Below are positions 1 to 8,002 of a stretch of 64,000 nucleotides of DNA, in pieces. Position 1 is the first letter of the stretch. Each line of letters starts with the position of its first letter. A program made the position numbers and the translations under genes. The notes beneath the pieces were generated by a model that worked only from the letters and a program-made list of their open reading frames with translations, searched no databases and was not told where the DNA came from. The DNA is from Dawidia soli (GTDB lineage: Bacteria > Bacteroidota > Bacteroidia > Cytophagales > Cyclobacteriaceae), in NCBI RefSeq assembly GCF_018598185.1, contig NZ_JAHESC010000008.1, positions 62,001 to 126,000 of the forward strand. The letters are read 5' to 3'.

Positions 1-930
1 CAATGTGGCCGCGGGGCCGGTGGTCTTCGTCCAGGCATAGGTTAACGCGCCGCCTTCGGGATCGCTGGCCGTACCCGTAATAACGATCTGGTTGGTCGGC
101 AACTGCAAGCTTTTGTCGGTGCCCGCATTTACAGCAGGCGGTGCGTTAGTGGCACCCGTTTTGGAATACGACAGCATCCAGGCATAGACGTCATACCCGG
201 CGCTGCCATCATACGTCCTGGTCCAGGAATCATGTCCCACTCCGGGATACATTGTCAGCTTGGCCTGAGGATTAGCCACCGGATTGGTGCATTTATTTAT
301 AGCGTTGACAGTATTGATAGAGCCGTATTTGTCAACGGTCTTGTCGGCGTCACCGTGAAAAGCCCACACCGGTACTTTGGCCAGCTGGCAGGGATCCTGC
401 GCGTTACCATTACCGGCAATGGCCACGAGCGCGGCGATCTTGTCGGGGTATTTCGCGGTATATTCCCACGCCACGATACCCCCCATGCTCAACCCCGTGA
501 GGTAAAAACGGTCGGTATCGATCCGATAAGTTTTCTTGATATACTCGACGAACTGGTCGATGGTGGGCACTCCCCACCAGTACAACGACTGCGGCGACAG
601 TATGACCATGGGGAAGTTGCGACCTTTCTTGATCTCCTTGCCAGGACCGTTTACGATGGCCTTATATAGCTCCGTCGTACCGTTACCGAGTTCGCCCTGA
701 CCATGCAAACAAAGCAACACGGGCCATTTCTTGGTGGCGTCCGTGTCATAGCCAATGGGTAAATACTCGTAATAGCCGTATGGCGCCGAAGTGGTGCCTT
801 TACGTTTTTCGACTTGAACGCCCTGCCCCCATACACATGTAGTTAGGGAGGTCAACAGGAAGAGGACGGCAATACCAGACACACGGGTATACCACCAGGT
901 AGGGACAGAATTCGTAGAGGGGCGAATCAT
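1..930 (-). CDS. Secreted alpha/beta-hydrolase (esterase/PHB-depolymerase-like) with PKD-type domain, 3' end outside the window
   Basis: The first 310 codons of a leftward gene that runs off the window. An ATG at 930 opens a hydrophobic stretch that could be a signal peptide (GIAVLFLLTSLTTCVWGQG). The hydrolase core follows: VLLCLHGQGELG (oxyanion-hole region), the nucleophile elbow GLSMGG near 478-495, HGDAD with the likely catalytic Asp, and GVGHDSW with the catalytic His. After YAWMLSYSK comes a linker, then an Ig/PKD-like segment (NAGTDKSLQLP, ASDPEGGALTYAWTKTTGP) cut by the window edge. The order hydrolase then PKD repeats is usual for secreted Bacteroidota enzymes that end in a sorting domain, but that end is not visible. 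Substrate cannot be assigned; feruloyl or other carbohydrate esterase is equally possible. Confidence 0.85.
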   Translation of the reverse strand, partial: MIRPSTNSVPTWWYTRVSGIAVLFLLTSLTTCVWGQGVQVEKRKGTTSAPYGYYEYLPIGYDTDATKKWPVLLCLHGQGELGNGTTELYKAIVNGPGKEIKKGRNFPMVILSPQSLYWWGVPTIDQFVEYIKKTYRIDTDRFYLTGLSMGGIVAWEYTAKYPDKIAALVAIAGNGNAQDPCQLAKVPVWAFHGDADKTVDKYGSINTVNAINKCTNPVANPQAKLTMYPGVGHDSWTRTYDGSAGYDVYAWMLSYSKTGATNAPPAVNAGTDKSLQLPTNQIVITGTASDPEGGALTYAWTKTTGPAATL

Positions 931-949
931 GTTTATTAAGTTGTGAATT

Positions 950-982
950 AAATCTCCAGAAAGAAAGCACTCCGGGAGATTT
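950..982. promoter_or_regulatory. Inverted repeat upstream of the esterase gene
   Basis: AAATCTCC at 950-957 is matched by its exact complement GGAGATTT at 975-982, with a 17-base spacer, about 20 bases upstream of the esterase start codon at 930. It could be an operator or a leader hairpin. No promoter box was recognised with confidence beside it. Confidence 0.3.
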
Positions 983-1213
983 AGCATGCATACGCTTTAG
1001 ACAAGCCGATGCCGGTCTTAAAGGTATTACTTTAATCTCCGTTGTACAATAAAATCCTACTATAATGTTTACTTAAAGCCTTGGGCGACTGGCTTTTAAT
1101 GGGTTGTTCGAGACGATATGCAAAGAGAAGTATATTTCAGCGTCGAAAGAACGCTCCATCGGTGAATGGTGCCTATCAATCGCCAAAAGTGCACTTATTG
1201 CACACAGGTATAG

Positions 1214-2224
1214 TTAACACCCGATCAGCATCCGGCTTCGTTTCCCGAATATTTTCTGCATTATCCAGATAAATACGGATGTTGTTACCATGACACCTAC
1301 AAACTGAATGGACCAGTACAAGACGATCTGCGGGATGTGAATGTGCAACACTTGTTCCTGCACGTAGCGCAGGCCGATGACAAAGTAGAAATGCAAAAAG
1401 AAGATCCCGAAGCTGATTTCCGCCAGGAAGGCCGTGACCTTCGGCACATAGGCGTCCCAGCGCCACAGCCAATAAATAAAGAACCAGCACAGCAGCATTT
1501 TCTGCACGTACATCATCTGGTCGTACAGCGGGATGTTAAACAGACTGACGACCACGACCACCACCGTCAGCGCCGTCAGCGGTCGCCACCAGCGCTTGGA
1601 GAACTCCAGCAACTCATTTTTGTAATGGCTGCAGAACATACCGAAGACGTACACCGACAGGAAGTGGATGAACATGCGGGGAATGTTTTCCAGTTCCTTG
1701 CGCGGCACCAGCAACGAAACAATGACCAGCAGGATCAGGATCCAATAGTACCGGGGCCGGCGGTCGATCGCCAGCAACAACGGTGCGCACAGGTAAAACA
1801 GCGTGATCATGGGCACGAACCACAGCGGCAGTAAATGCGCGCCCGTCATGAGCAGCCAGAAGCACCGGCGGGCGACAGACCAGTTGGCGTAGTCCGGTTC
1901 GATCTCCAGCAGGTATTCGGGCGTGCCGCTGTAAACGCGCAGCAACAGGATCGGCAGCGACACGATCAGGTACGGCAGCAACACATTGGTGACTTTCTTT
2001 TCCAGGTACGATCGGTATTCAAACCGCTTCGAAAGGTGCTGGAAAAGGTATCCCGCTATAAAAATGAAGAGAACAGTACCATTTTGAAATACAGAATTGA
2101 TAATTTGGTACCCGATCGATGACTTATCATGCCAGCCATACAAGATATGCCCACCCACCACGAAGATGATGGCAATACCACGGAAATTGTGAATGTAATT
2201 GAGATACGTTTTGGATTCAGCCAT
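1214..2224 (-). CDS. Acyltransferase 3 family membrane protein
   Basis: Integral-membrane O-acyltransferase of the Acyl_transf_3 (OafA/YrhL-like) family, which transfers acetyl or related groups from the cytoplasm to glycans or lipids at the membrane. The N-terminus NFRGIAIIFVVGGH carries the family's Arg and His at the end of the first membrane helix (about R15 and H26), followed by about ten hydrophobic helices to the C-terminus, over 336 aa. An in-frame ATG 30 bases further upstream exists, but MAESKTYLNYIHNFRG is a more natural family start. It is divergent from another acyltransferase at 2315, separated by about 90 bases. The acceptor cannot be read from sequence; nearby glycan genes suggest a surface polysaccharide. 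Confidence 0.85.
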   Translation of the reverse strand: MAESKTYLNYIHNFRGIAIIFVVGGHILYGWHDKSSIGYQIINSVFQNGTVLFIFIAGYLFQHLSKRFEYRSYLEKKVTNVLLPYLIVSLPILLLRVYSGTPEYLLEIEPDYANWSVARRCFWLLMTGAHLLPLWFVPMITLFYLCAPLLLAIDRRPRYYWILILLVIVSLLVPRKELENIPRMFIHFLSVYVFGMFCSHYKNELLEFSKRWWRPLTALTVVVVVVSLFNIPLYDQMMYVQKMLLCWFFIYWLWRWDAYVPKVTAFLAEISFGIFFLHFYFVIGLRYVQEQVLHIHIPQIVLYWSIQFVGVMVTTSVFIWIMQKIFGKRSRMLIGC

Positions 2225-2314
2225 ACTACATACTACAGTAAAAGACAATAACAAATAGACTCAGCAAAGTAAAAAATAATCCGATCTCACAACGACTTTA
2301 CCCTTAAAAAACAA

Positions 2315-3364
2315 ATGTTTTCTCTCGACGCCCTCTTTAACGTATCTGCTATCCGGAAAAGCCGGCTCACCTGGATTGACTTTGCCAAAGGGGCCGCCAT
2401 CATCATGGTCGTCTTCCGGCACATCGTCATCGGCATCGAACGCAGTGAAATTCCGATTCACGAAGCGTATCGAACGATTGCAGATATCACCTACAGCTTC
2501 CGGATGCCGCTGTTCTTCATCCTCTCCGGCTTCTTCCTCCGGTCCAGCCTGTTAAAGCGCACCCCCGGCGAGTTCGTCCAGAGCAAGCTCCGTACATTGT
2601 TATACCCCTATCTCATCTGGACGTTCATCCAGATCACCGTCCAGATCGTATTCTCCAACTATATCAATGCCGATCGTACCTGGCGCGACTATATCGCGGT
2701 CTTTATCAACCCCCGTTCGATCGACCAGTTCTGGTTTATCTACGCGCTCTTCAACCTGGCGCTGGTTTACCTCGCGCTGTTCCACGTCACGAAAGGGAAC
2801 AAGGTCGCCCTCTTCGTCATTGGCATTGTTTTTTATTATATCAATCGTTTCATCGATGTGCATGTCATCGATGATATACTGGAGAACTTTATCTATATCG
2901 TCATCGGCGATCTCACGTCGTCCTTCGTATTGAACAAAGAGAACCGCAGCACGATCCTCTCCTACGCGTGGCTGCTGGTATTCACGGCGTTGTTTATTGC
3001 CACGCAGTATCTGTACCTGAACTTTGAGGACCTCGAGCCGTTTGTGTACGCCGTCATCGCCCTGGTCGGCAGCGTGCTCACCATTATCCTGTCCTTTCAC
3101 CTGGCCAACGTCGACTGGCTGTTGTTTGTGCGGGTGGCGGGCTTTCACTCGCTCTACATATATCTCATGCACGTGCTGGTCAGCGCGCCGATCCGCATTG
3201 TGCTCTTCAAAGTGTTCCACGTGACGAATGGCGGACTCATCGCCATCATCAGTACAACGCTGGGCTGCCTGGTGCCCATGATCTTCTATAATCTCTGCCG
3301 ACGCTACAATATGACACTCCTGTTCTACCCGCCGGCGAAAGGAGGATTAAAAGAAGAGGGCTGA
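2315..3364 (+). CDS. Acyltransferase 3 family membrane protein
   Basis: Second Acyl_transf_3 protein, 349 aa. After a short cytoplasmic lead comes LTWIDFAKGAAIIMVVFRH with the family His at the end of the first helix, then SFRMPLFFILSGFF, a recurrent family motif, and about ten membrane segments. Predicted to O-acylate a glycan or lipid at the inner membrane. It diverges from the acyltransferase ending at 1214 and converges on the HAD phosphatase gene, with a hairpin covering both stop codons. It is not close enough to its divergent neighbour to look like a recent tandem duplicate. Confidence 0.85.
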   Translation: MFSLDALFNVSAIRKSRLTWIDFAKGAAIIMVVFRHIVIGIERSEIPIHEAYRTIADITYSFRMPLFFILSGFFLRSSLLKRTPGEFVQSKLRTLLYPYLIWTFIQITVQIVFSNYINADRTWRDYIAVFINPRSIDQFWFIYALFNLALVYLALFHVTKGNKVALFVIGIVFYYINRFIDVHVIDDILENFIYIVIGDLTSSFVLNKENRSTILSYAWLLVFTALFIATQYLYLNFEDLEPFVYAVIALVGSVLTIILSFHLANVDWLLFVRVAGFHSLYIYLMHVLVSAPIRIVLFKVFHVTNGGLIAIISTTLGCLVPMIFYNLCRRYNMTLLFYPPAKGGLKEEG

Positions 3365-3380
3365 TCAAACCGATCAGCCC
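3358..3380. terminator. Bidirectional hairpin over two convergent stop codons
   Basis: GGGCTGATC (3358-3366) and GATCAGCCC (3372-3380) form a perfect 9-bp stem with a 5-base loop. The stem contains the TGA of the acyltransferase (3362-3364) and the complement of the HAD gene's stop (3374-3376). There is no clear T-run on either side, so termination is inferred from position and symmetry. Confidence 0.55.
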
Positions 3381-3985
3381 CGGAAAGGCTTGTAAAAGGG
3401 ATGATGCGCCAGCGCCAGCATAGGCTTGTCGCCGCTGCTGTCGCCGTAGGCGTAGATGGTGTCGTACGCCGACAGATCCAACGTTTCGCGTATACGGCAA
3501 ACTTTCTCTTCACCGTGGCAATTCTTCGTGGCCAGCATGCCGGTGATCTTTTGGTCATCGCGTTGCAGGCGGGTGCCGATGATCTGGAGGTTGCGGGCTT
3601 TGCACCAGGGCCCCACCCAATCTTCGGCCGACGCCGTCACGACCACTACATGATGATTGTCTGCCTGGTGCCGGCGCAAGGTGGCCACGCCCTCCGGGCG
3701 CAGCAGCGTGGGAATAACCTGGTCGGCAAACGCCTCGGCTTTGCTTCGAAAGGTAGCCTCGTCTTCGCCGGCAAAGAAGTAACGCAGCACGCGCTCCTTC
3801 GCTTTCCAGTTCGGAATGAGTCCCAGCTTAAACGACACCAGCCACGGCGAGAGCAGCGCAAAGCCCGCATAGAAGCTGGCCGTACCGTGGTAGAATTTGA
3901 TAAACTCCAGGAAGGTATCCTTCGTGGTCAGCGTGCCATCCAGGTCGAACAGCACCAATACCTTTTCGCCGCTTGCAGTCGCCAT
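3374..3985 (-). CDS. HAD-IB family hydrolase (SerB-like phosphatase)
   Basis: A 203-aa HAD-superfamily phosphatase. Motif I is VLFDLDGTLT near residues 11-20 (nucleophile D14, acid/base D16). Motif II is VVTASAEDWV with the Thr/Ser. The motif III Lys lies before the final DD-type motif, which here reads YGDSSGDKPML. The cap (LEFIKFYHGT...) is typical of HAD-IB. It sits 5 bases downstream of the SDR gene and is presumably cotranscribed with it and the UbiA gene. In the mycobacterial decaprenylphosphoryl-arabinose pathway a phosphatase removes the 5-phosphate from the polyprenyl-phosphoribosyl-phosphate; this enzyme is a candidate for that step, by context only. Confidence 0.8.
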   Translation of the reverse strand: MATASGEKVLVLFDLDGTLTTKDTFLEFIKFYHGTASFYAGFALLSPWLVSFKLGLIPNWKAKERVLRYFFAGEDEATFRSKAEAFADQVIPTLLRPEGVATLRRHQADNHHVVVVTASAEDWVGPWCKARNLQIIGTRLQRDDQKITGMLATKNCHGEEKVCRIRETLDLSAYDTIYAYGDSSGDKPMLALAHHPFYKPFRG

Positions 3986-3990
3986 ACGGG

Positions 3991-4725
3991 TTACAGCTTG
4001 AGTTTTTTAAAGATGGCTTCGGGTATGAGCACGATAATGGTCATGATATACCGCCACAACGGCAGATAATACACTACGTTGCGTTTCTTGCCGATGGCCT
4101 TGTACACATACGCCGCCAGCTTGTCGGGCAAGGCCGTGAGCGCCGGCGGGGTGTTCAGCCCGGCCACCATTTTGGTTTTGATAAACCCGGGCTTGAGCGT
4201 CATCACGTGAACATTGTTTTTCACCAGGCGGTTTCGCAGCCCGGAAAGATACGCCGTAAAGCCCGCCTTGGCACTGCCGTATACATAGTTGCTTTGCCGC
4301 CCCCGATCGCCCGCCACCGAGCTTACGCCCACGATCACGCCGTGGCCCTTGCGTTGATAGTCTTCGGCCACGACGTTCAGTATGGATACCGCGCCTAGAT
4401 AGTTGGACTCGATGATCTTGCGGCTCTCGGCAAAATCCTGCTGGGCTTTCTCCTGGTCGCCCAGGTAGCCGAATACGCAGATCGTAACATCGGCGGCCTG
4501 CGGCAGCCCGGCATAAAATGCCGTGTGGGTATCATATGCGACAGCGTCAAACGACTGTACATACACCGACACGCCGGTATAGCGTATGCGCAGGTCGGCG
4601 GCGATGGTGTCCAGGTAGGGAATATCGCGTCCCGCCAGGGTAACGGCAGCGCCCCGCTGGGCAAATACTTTGGCCAGCGCCACACCCACGTCGGAGCCGG
4701 CGCCTAAGATCAATACACTTTTCAT
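3991..4725 (-). CDS. SDR family oxidoreductase, DprE2-like
   Basis: Short-chain dehydrogenase/reductase of 244 aa. Rossmann motif LGAGSDVG is at residues 8-14, the catalytic Ser is in VSSVAGDRGRQSN (about 135-136), and the catalytic pair is Y149-K153 in YVYGSAKAG. The segments VFGYLGDQEKAQ and SSVAGDRGRQSNYVYGSAKAG resemble DprE2, the NADH-dependent reductase that converts the 2-keto polyprenyl-phosphoryl pentose to the arabinose form. A hydrophobic C-terminus (about 225-240) suggests membrane association. It lies between a UbiA prenyltransferase and a HAD phosphatase, which supports the assignment. The partner flavin oxidase DprE1 is not in this window, so the exact substrate remains inference. 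Confidence 0.75.
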   Translation of the reverse strand: MKSVLILGAGSDVGVALAKVFAQRGAAVTLAGRDIPYLDTIAADLRIRYTGVSVYVQSFDAVAYDTHTAFYAGLPQAADVTICVFGYLGDQEKAQQDFAESRKIIESNYLGAVSILNVVAEDYQRKGHGVIVGVSSVAGDRGRQSNYVYGSAKAGFTAYLSGLRNRLVKNNVHVMTLKPGFIKTKMVAGLNTPPALTALPDKLAAYVYKAIGKKRNVVYYLPLWRYIMTIIVLIPEAIFKKLKL

Positions 4726-4741
4726 AGTAGTTCCCGGCCGC

Positions 4742-5638
4742 CTATAACGACAGACCGAATAGCGACATTAAGTTATGACGATAGATGATGGAAAAGAACG
4801 ATGCGATCCAGCCCAGCAGCGTGATCTGCAGGAACCGGTCGGTGTACAACACTTTGGTCGGCGAGCCGCTCTTGTTCTCCACGACGGTGATCTGCATATA
4901 ACGCATCAGGCCCGCAATCACAAAGATGGCGGTAGCATACAGATAATGCGTTTTTAAACGGCTGGTAACCTCGTCCGAGATCGTGTACATGATGTACGAC
5001 ACCAGGATCACCGACATCAGCATGGTAAGCCCCCCGTTGACAAACTCCATGTTATACTTGGCACTCGCCTTGCGCATGACCTTGCCCGATTCCTGCGCCA
5101 GCAAAATATCATCGCGGCGCTTGGCCAATGCCAGGAAGACCGCCAGCAGGAATACCATCAGCATCAACCATTCGGATATCCGCACCTGGGCGATCACGCC
5201 ACCGGCCACCGTCCGCAGCAGGAAGCCGCTGGCCACGATCAGAATGTCGAGGATGGAAATATGCTTCAACCCCAGGGAATACCCCAGGTTGAGCACGTAG
5301 TAGATAAGTGTCACATACAAAAACCGGATGTCGATGGAGTACGCCAGGAAAAAGCCCCCCGCCAGCGTGACGACCATGATGGCCAGCCCCGTGGTTTTGC
5401 TGATCTCGCCCGAGGCCAGCGGACGCTTTGATTTCGTCGGGTGCTGCCGGTCGGCCTCGATGTCGTTGTAGTCGTTCAGGATATAGATGGACGACGCTAC
5501 CAGGCTAAAGGCCAGAAAGCCATACCCCACGGATAGCAGCTGAGGGATGTTCAACAAGTCCCCCGCAAAGAAAAGTGGAAAGAACAAAAATGAATTCTTG
5601 ATCCATTGATGCGCTCGCACAAGACGCAGATATTTCAT
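4742..5638 (-). CDS. UbiA-family prenyltransferase, decaprenyl-phosphate phosphoribosyltransferase-like
   Basis: Integral-membrane UbiA superfamily protein, 298 aa, with about nine helices. The first Asp-rich motif is NDYNDIEADRQHP (N55, D56, D59, D63), followed by TKSKRPLASGEIS. The second cytoplasmic region contains SLGLKHISILDILIVASGF. The HPTKSKRPLASG block is characteristic of the branch that moves 5-phosphoribose from PRPP to polyprenyl phosphate (Rv3806c type), not the quinone or heme branches. It is the first gene of a leftward trio with the DprE2-like SDR (16-base gap) and the HAD phosphatase. The product would be a lipid-linked pentose donor used by GT-C transferases on the far side of the membrane. 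Confidence 0.78.
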   Translation of the reverse strand: MKYLRLVRAHQWIKNSFLFFPLFFAGDLLNIPQLLSVGYGFLAFSLVASSIYILNDYNDIEADRQHPTKSKRPLASGEISKTTGLAIMVVTLAGGFFLAYSIDIRFLYVTLIYYVLNLGYSLGLKHISILDILIVASGFLLRTVAGGVIAQVRISEWLMLMVFLLAVFLALAKRRDDILLAQESGKVMRKASAKYNMEFVNGGLTMLMSVILVSYIMYTISDEVTSRLKTHYLYATAIFVIAGLMRYMQITVVENKSGSPTKVLYTDRFLQITLLGWIASFFSIIYRHNLMSLFGLSL

Positions 5639-5766
5639 GATTAAAAGCCTCTACAGTTTTTTTCAACTCACAATATAAAATCAAAGATTAACACTTACTC
5701 GCACCTTGCCAGTTATTTTTTAGTTACTAATTTTAAAGCCTACGCTAAAGCAGATCACACCGCCAA

Positions 5767-7434
5767 ATGAACAACCTCCTGACCCCCTCGGATCGAAAAA
5801 TTTCGATTGCAGAGATCATTGTAATTGTGGGCTTTTCCCTGTTTCCCCTGTTCTTCCAGTACCCGTACCGCGTGAACATCTTCCTCTCCTGGGAAGGCGC
5901 TTATCGGTTGTACCTCGGACAGGTGCCTTACAAGGACTTCGGCCTGCCCATGGGGTTTGCCTACTGGGTTGTTCCCGCGGTCTTCTTTAAAATATTTGGC
6001 CCATACATGTTCTCACTTGTAAAAGCGCAGGTGTTCATCAACCTGGTGGCTGGCTTCGCTTTCCGGTCGCTGCTGAAACAATTCGACCTGCTGGGCGGCC
6101 CGCGTTTCCTCAGCGTACTACTGTTCTGCCTCTCCTACTCGTTCTTTAACTTCTGGCCGTGGTACAACCACTCCGTCTTTGTCTACGAGCTGGTGGGACT
6201 GCTTTTTGTCACCAAAAGCATCTTTACGGAAAACCGCCGCGCGGGTTATGCCTACGCGTTCCTCGGGGGCTTCTTTGTATTCGTGTCATTCTTTACCAAA
6301 CAAGACGGCGGTGCGCTCGCCCTGCTGTTGTCCCTGGCCATCCTCGGCTACCAGGCCATCGGCCAGCGTAAGTTCGCTCCCGTCGTGGTCTTTGTCATTG
6401 GCTTTGCCGTAACAGCCATGGCCCTTGTGCTGCCGTTCCTGTCGCATGGCATTGGCTACTGGTTCAACTACGGCCAACCCCCGCACTATTCACGCGTCAG
6501 CATGCACGACCTGCTCGACGAGATCCTCGGCGCGTCACAATGGGCCAAATTCTACCTGGTGCTGGTGCTTATTATCGGCTTTGTGAAGACCGACAGCTTC
6601 CGCAACATAAAGGGCTTCTTCCAGGACTCCAAGGCGTTTACATTTTTTCTACTGACGTGCGGCATCCTCGTGCAGGCACTGATCATCCAGGTGACAAGCT
6701 ACACGCCCCCCGACAATAACATCTATTTCCACAGCTTCGCGTTTGCGTATCTCATCACCTTTGTTCCGGCATCGTTCAACCTCAACCGCCTGGTGCCGCT
6801 GGGCCTGGCCGTGGTACTGCTTTTCTTCTGGTGGTCGGGCGTATACTATAAATATGTACAACGCATCGTAGACCGCGTCTTCCCGCGTACCGCCGAAGTG
6901 ACCGACCGCAATATCGTGTCGCGCAACAACTTCATGGTGAACACCGACAGCACCACGCTCGATGTCGACATGGCCGAGTGGAAATCCTCCGGTCTGAAAG
7001 CCTTCTCGGGTGTATATATGCCCGTACCGACGATCGAAGGCATTAACCGCCTGATGGAGATGCCCGAGATCAAAGGCAAGGAAAAACCCAAGGTACTCAA
7101 CATGACCGAGCTCACGCCGCTGGCGCACGAGATCGGCTATGAGCTCGAAACACCGCGCCCCCTCTGGTATCACCTGAATGTGGCGATGTTCGACAAAGAG
7201 GTGAGCTTGTTCTGCGACCTGATCAGCGAACAGTACTACGACGTCGTACTCTTCGAAGACGTAGCCATGCTCAACAACTTCTACCCCTACGCCGTCCAGG
7301 ATTGTCTGAAAGAGCACTACGAACGTGTCGATACCTTCCTGGCGCCCAGGAGACCTACCAATGCCACGATCGAAGTTTATGTACGGAGAAAAGCTTCTAC
7401 AGCAGCATCTGCACCAACGCAGACAACCCCATAA
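5767..7434 (+). CDS. GT-C type membrane glycosyltransferase (GT39/ArnT-like)
   Basis: A 555-aa protein with about ten membrane helices in the first 375 residues and a soluble C-terminal part. The first external loop reads FLSWEGAYRLYLGQVPYKDFGLP, with the acidic residue plus LGQVPYKDF pattern seen in the catalytic loop of ArnT/PMT-like enzymes that use polyprenyl-phosphate sugars. The usual Asp of the DE pair is not obvious here. It is divergent from the UbiA-SDR-HAD trio (128-base gap), so it could use that donor; this is context only. The start is the ATG at 5767, directly followed by MNNLLTPSDRK. Acceptor unknown. Confidence 0.7.
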   Translation: MNNLLTPSDRKISIAEIIVIVGFSLFPLFFQYPYRVNIFLSWEGAYRLYLGQVPYKDFGLPMGFAYWVVPAVFFKIFGPYMFSLVKAQVFINLVAGFAFRSLLKQFDLLGGPRFLSVLLFCLSYSFFNFWPWYNHSVFVYELVGLLFVTKSIFTENRRAGYAYAFLGGFFVFVSFFTKQDGGALALLLSLAILGYQAIGQRKFAPVVVFVIGFAVTAMALVLPFLSHGIGYWFNYGQPPHYSRVSMHDLLDEILGASQWAKFYLVLVLIIGFVKTDSFRNIKGFFQDSKAFTFFLLTCGILVQALIIQVTSYTPPDNNIYFHSFAFAYLITFVPASFNLNRLVPLGLAVVLLFFWWSGVYYKYVQRIVDRVFPRTAEVTDRNIVSRNNFMVNTDSTTLDVDMAEWKSSGLKAFSGVYMPVPTIEGINRLMEMPEIKGKEKPKVLNMTELTPLAHEIGYELETPRPLWYHLNVAMFDKEVSLFCDLISEQYYDVVLFEDVAMLNNFYPYAVQDCLKEHYERVDTFLAPRRPTNATIEVYVRRKASTAASAPTQTTP

Positions 7435-8002
7435 TGAGCAATATAATCCACATTAAATAAGTGTAATAACATACACATCAACGCGAAAAATCGGATGCTT
7501 TTAAATTGTCCATGAGGACATTGAATTGCTCTCATTCCGGTCCCCCCCTGGGGCACGACACAATAGCCCAGCCTGGAGCGCCAGCGCAGGGCTGGGTAAT
7601 ACGTAACACAGAATATTCAAGCCCTGAAGGGGCGTAACAATCACGCACAGGCTTTGCCTGGAATTTGTTGTTGCGCCCTTACAGGGCTTTGCCTTTCCCT
7701 ATACCTTTACCCCAGGCCTTCAGCCTGGGCTGATATGTTACGCCCTTACAGGGCTGCGTCTTTGCCTATACGCAAATCAGGTGCTTTTTTAATTGATCCC
7801 CGGTGGACATTGAATTGCTCTTCATTCCGGTCAGCCCTGAAAGGGCACGACACAATAGCCCAGCCTGGAGCGCCAGCGTAGGGCTGGGTAATACGTAACA
7901 CAGAATATTCAAGCCCTGAAGGGGCGTAACAATCACGCACGGGCTTTGCCTGGAATTGTTGTTGGGCGCTTAGAGAGCGCCGGTCTCTAACAGCCTCTAC
8001 AT
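7435..8002. repeat. Gene-free spacer filled with dispersed palindromic repeats
   Basis: No credible gene. About 158 bp occurs twice in nearly identical form: 7517-7673 and 7806-7964, each starting GACATTGAATTGCT and running through an AGCCCAGCCTGGAGCGCCAGCG block. That block contains a CCCAGCC/GGGCTGGG inverted repeat. Within and between the copies lie stem-loops of the form AGCCCTGAAGGGGCGTAACAA ... GCGCCCTTACAGGGCT (for example 7620-7688), plus a second ACGCCCTTACAGGGCTGCG unit near 7740. The same family recurs at 29525-29588. These behave like REP/MITE-type intergenic elements; no transposase is present. Confidence 0.75.
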
